Source: Streptomyces sp. DH-12 (GTDB lineage: Bacteria; Actinomycetota; Actinomycetes; Streptomycetales; Streptomycetaceae). Taken from it: a stretch of DNA of 64,000 bases. Shown here one piece after another: positions 61,613 to 64,000 of the stretch. Location of the stretch: contig NZ_PPFB01000001.1 of the NCBI RefSeq assembly GCF_002899455.1, positions 3,884,501-3,948,500 on the forward strand, in the 5' to 3' direction. Below the pieces are notes generated by a model. That model saw only the letters and a list, made by a program, of their open reading frames with translations. It searched no databases and was not told the origin of the DNA. Position numbers and translations under genes: made by a program. Position 1 is the first letter of the stretch; the number at the start of each line of letters is the position of its first letter.

Positions 61613-62059
61613 ATGAAGATCATCCTCACCCACGAGGTCTCCGGCCTCGGCGCCGCGGGCGACGTCGTCGACGTCAAGGACGGCTACGCTCGCAACTACC
61701 TGGTTCCGCGGAAGCTCGCGATCCGCTGGACCAAGGGTGGCGAGAAGGACGTCGAGCAGATCCGTCGTGCTCGCAAGATCCACGAGATCCACACCATCGA
61801 GCAGGCCAACCAGGTGAAGGCCCAGCTCGAGGGCGTCAAGGTCCGCCTGGCCGTCCGCTCCGGCGACGCCGGCCGTCTCTTCGGTTCCGTCACCCCGGCC
61901 GACATCGCTTCGGCGATCAAGGCCGCCGGTGGTCCCGAGGTCGACAAGCGCCGCATCGAGCTCGGTTCGCCGATCAAGACGCTGGGCGCCCACGAGACGT
62001 CGGTGCGTCTGCACCCCGAGGTTGCCGCCACGGTCAACATCGAGGTCGTCGCCGCCTGA
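61613..62059 (+). CDS. rplI: 50S ribosomal protein L9
   Basis: A 148-residue L9. The N-terminal domain is MKIILTHEVSGLGAAGDVVD with VKDGYARNYLVPRKLA, followed by a long helix and a C-terminal domain. GGGAAGGGTG precedes ATG 61613. It is the last gene of the operon and is followed by a terminator. Confidence 0.98.
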   Translation: MKIILTHEVSGLGAAGDVVDVKDGYARNYLVPRKLAIRWTKGGEKDVEQIRRARKIHEIHTIEQANQVKAQLEGVKVRLAVRSGDAGRLFGSVTPADIASAIKAAGGPEVDKRRIELGSPIKTLGAHETSVRLHPEVAATVNIEVVAA

Positions 62060-62085
62060 GGGCAGCGCTCGCTGAAGCAGTGAGC

Positions 62086-62119
62086 ACGGGGGCCGCATCC
62101 GTCAGGGTGCGGCCCCCGT
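62086..62119. terminator. Terminator of the rpsF-rplI operon
   Basis: A 15-bp stem with one G-T pair (ACGGGGGCCGCATCC / GGGTGCGGCCCCCGT) and loop GTCA, between convergent rplI and the MATE gene. Confidence 0.85.
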
Positions 62120-62167
62120 CGCATGGGTGCGGTGTTTCACGGTTCATGTGAACCGTCCTGAGAGCGG

Positions 62168-62183
62168 TGTTCCACGTGAAACG
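62168..62183. other. parS: Near-consensus parS (14/16)
   Basis: TGTTCCACGTGAAACG, the same 16-mer as at 6415-6430, one base before the MATE gene's stop. A more degenerate copy, CGGTTCATGTGAACCG, lies 28 bp away at 62140-62155. Confidence 0.7.
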
Positions 62184-62184
62184 C

Positions 62185-63522
62185 TCAGCGTGCGGCGCCC
62201 GTGACGACCCAGCGGCCCGAGCGTGAACGCAGCCACAGGGTCAGCATCCGCACGGTCATCATCAGTGTCATCGTGGCCCACAGCGCGGTGAGGCCACCTC
62301 CGAGAACGGGCACCAGCAGGGCGGCCGGGGTGAACACCGCGAGGGTGACCAGCATCGCCCAGGCCAGGTACGGCCCGTCGCCCGCGCCCATCAGGACGCC
62401 GTCCAGGACGAAGACGATGCCGCAGATCGGCTGGGACAAGGCCACGATCACCAGGGCGGGCAGCGCCGCGTCCTTCACGGCGGCGTCGCCGGTGAAGAGT
62501 GACAGGAACACCGGGCGGGCCAGGACGACGAGCATGCCCAGAAGGACACCGACGGCCACACCCCACTCGACCATGCGGCGGCACACGTCCCGCGCACCTT
62601 GGGCATCACCGGCTCCCAGATAACGCCCGATGATGGCCTGCCCCGCGATGGCGATGGCGTCGAGGGCGAAGGCGAGCAGGCTCCACAGGGAGAGGATGAT
62701 CTGGTGGGCCGCGATGTCGGAGTCTCCCAGACGGGCGGCCACCGCCGTCGTGATCATCAGGATCGCCCGCAGCGAGAGCGTCCTCACCAGAAGGGGAGCG
62801 CCCGCCTGGGCCGAGGCCCGGATCCCGGCGACGTCCGGCCGCAGGGAGGCTCCGTGCCGACGTGCGCCCCGCAGCACCACGCCCAGATAGACCACGGCCA
62901 TGCCGCACTGCGCGATGACCGTGCCCCAGGCGGACCCGGCGATGCCGAGGCCGGCGCCGTAGACCAGGACGACGTTGAGAATGCCGTTGGCGACGAAGCC
63001 GGCGACCGCCACGTACAGCGGGGTCCGGGTGTCCTGCAGTCCACGGAGCACACCGGTGGCCGCGAGCACGATCAGCATGGCCGGGATGCCGAGCGCCGAG
63101 ATCCGCAGATAGGTGGTGGCGTACGGGGCGGCGGTCTCGGAGGCCCCGAAGAGGTTCACGAGCGCCGGTGCCGTGGGGAGGACGGCAGCCATGACGGCGG
63201 CGCCGAGCAGCAGGGCCAGCCAGATGCCGTCGATGCCCTGACGGATCGCGGCGGGAAGGTCACCGGCGCCCACCCGCCGGGCGACGGCCGCCGTGGTGGC
63301 GTAGGCGAGGAAGACGAAGACGCTCACCGCGGTCACCAGGAGGGCCGACGCGACGCCGAGTCCGGCGAGCTGTGCCGTGCCGAGATGGCCGACGATGGCG
63401 CTGTCCGCCATGACGAAAAGAGGCTCGGCGACGAGGGCGCCGAAGGCCGGGACGGCCAGCAGGACGATCTCTCGGTCGTGCCGACGGCGAGCGGCCTTGG
63501 GGCGCGCGGGGGCCTGTGTCAT
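62185..63522 (-). CDS. MATE family efflux transporter
   Basis: A 445-residue, twelve-segment Na+ or H+ antiporter of the MATE (DinF-like) group. The start of the core, IVLLAVPAFGALVAEPLFVMADSAIVGHLG, and the matching second-half motif (LAFALDAIAIAGQAIIGRYLG) are typical. ATG 63522 has no ribosome site; TAGATT 7 bp before it could be a -10, giving a leaderless mRNA. ATG 63540 in frame is an alternative. Possible substrates are toxic cations or antibiotics. Confidence 0.93.
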   Translation of the reverse strand: MTQAPARPKAARRRHDREIVLLAVPAFGALVAEPLFVMADSAIVGHLGTAQLAGLGVASALLVTAVSVFVFLAYATTAAVARRVGAGDLPAAIRQGIDGIWLALLLGAAVMAAVLPTAPALVNLFGASETAAPYATTYLRISALGIPAMLIVLAATGVLRGLQDTRTPLYVAVAGFVANGILNVVLVYGAGLGIAGSAWGTVIAQCGMAVVYLGVVLRGARRHGASLRPDVAGIRASAQAGAPLLVRTLSLRAILMITTAVAARLGDSDIAAHQIILSLWSLLAFALDAIAIAGQAIIGRYLGAGDAQGARDVCRRMVEWGVAVGVLLGMLVVLARPVFLSLFTGDAAVKDAALPALVIVALSQPICGIVFVLDGVLMGAGDGPYLAWAMLVTLAVFTPAALLVPVLGGGLTALWATMTLMMTVRMLTLWLRSRSGRWVVTGAAR

Positions 63523-63536
63523 GTGCACCAATCTAA

Positions 63537-63799
63537 TCATCCACAGGTAAGAGATGCCAACTGATTATGACCCTTACTTCGTGGCTCAGGGTGTGGGGTT
63601 GTGTACACCTGTTGAACCGATCTTGATCCGTGTGGGGAAGTTTTTCTTCTGCACAGCCGGTGGATGGCAAAGAAGCAGGTCAGAGTGTTCTTCACAGGGT
63701 GCTCGAGGGCTTGTTCACAGCGCTGTCCACCGGCTCGTGCACAGGTTTCGCGGAGTTCTCCACAGCTCTGGGCCAGTCGTCCACACGACCTGTGGATAA
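63537..63799. promoter_or_regulatory. DnaA-box-rich region upstream of dnaB
   Basis: The gap 63523-63983 has no gene. It contains TTATCCACA (reverse, 63791-63799, perfect), TCGTCCACA 63777-63785, TTCTCCACA 63756-63764, TTGTTCACA 63711-63719, and weaker TTCTTCACA 63688, TTCTGCACA 63647 and TCATCCACA 63537. The strongest four lie within 90 bp. The dnaB promoter must lie between here and 63983. Confidence 0.6.
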
Positions 63800-63983
63800 C
63801 CAGATTGGCTGACGGTGCCGACGGGCCTACGGTGGTCCGGCGCCTGCTCCGTCCACCGGATCCGGAAACGTCACAAAACCGGCGTCCGACAAGCGGAGTC
63901 GGCCCCCCTTATCTGTCAGTGCCGTGCCGTAGAACTGAGACGCACGGCGAGATCCGCTCCGGCGGACGGGAGGAGGTGGCTCG

Positions 63984-64000
63984 GTGAGCATTTCCGAGCC
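63984..64000 (+). CDS. dnaB: Replicative DNA helicase DnaB (first codons only)
   Basis: GTG AGC ATT TCC GAG with GGGAGGAGGTGG just upstream at the right edge. The residues VSISEP match the start of Streptomyces DnaB, and dnaB follows rpsF-ssb-rpsR-rplI and MATE in S. coelicolor (both from memory). Only six codons, the last incomplete, are in the window, so the call rests on this and the synteny. Confidence 0.75.

Noticed and set aside
62140..62155. CGGTTCATGTGAACCG as another parS
   Set aside because: It shares only about 11 of 16 bases with parS and its central CATGTG is not the CACGTG core. It may be a decayed copy, but it is not listed as a site.

Overview
The window is about 64 kb of chromosome from a Streptomyces species, centred on the origin of replication. 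This rests on the very high G+C content, the frequent GTG starts, the lineage-specific small proteins (CrgA, DLW-39, DUF6344, LppU/SCO3897) and a gene order that, from memory, follows the S. coelicolor stretch from about SCO3847 to SCO3911. No insertion sequence, prophage, CRISPR array or rRNA operon was seen. Almost everything is core genome.

Left arm (1-17 kb): a cell-wall and division block. It holds the end of a penicillin-binding protein (pbpA), a PASTA Ser/Thr kinase (pknB), two class E sortases, a glutamine amidotransferase (pabA/trpG), a 53-residue membrane protein, a DUF881 protein, crgA, a rhomboid protease and a cyclophilin. It continues with tRNA-Ala(UGC), an HTH regulator, a second Ser/Thr kinase, a secreted membrane-anchored protein, DLW-39, a DUF6344 protein with an 18-bp tandem repeat, a VOC-fold gene broken by a one-base frameshift, an ASCH-domain protein and tRNA-Ile(GAU).

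Origin block (17-36 kb): on the minus strand lie dnaA, then oriC (about twenty DnaA-box-like 9-mers), then dnaN-gnd-recF-DUF721-gyrB-gyrA-DUF3566. Divergent from dnaA, on the plus strand, are rpmH-rnpA-yidD-yidC-jag-rsmG-parA-parB. Replication initiation, sliding clamp, gyrase, RNase P protein, membrane insertion and chromosome segregation are thus clustered around the origin.

Right arm (36-64 kb): a GNAT protein, trxA/trxB with a SigR-type promoter, an ECF sigma factor with its zinc anti-sigma factor, a kinase-dead pseudokinase next to murJ, a DUF6049 protein and the CCA-adding enzyme. Beyond these are an MFS transporter, inositol-phosphate synthase, a PadR regulator divergent from a bifunctional PBP, a GT87 glycosyltransferase, an alanine-racemase-like protein and femX. 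The window closes with rpsF-ssb-rpsR-rplI, a MATE exporter and the first six codons of dnaB.

Two families of chromosome-biology signals run through the window. Eleven parS or near-parS 16-mers were found. Several lie at the centre of, or against, transcription terminators between convergent genes, and three lie inside reading frames, where each encodes the same peptide VSRET. DnaA-box clusters also occur outside oriC: in the crgA/rhomboid gap, upstream of parA, in the dnaA promoter and upstream of dnaB. These two overlaid layers are the most interesting content of the window.
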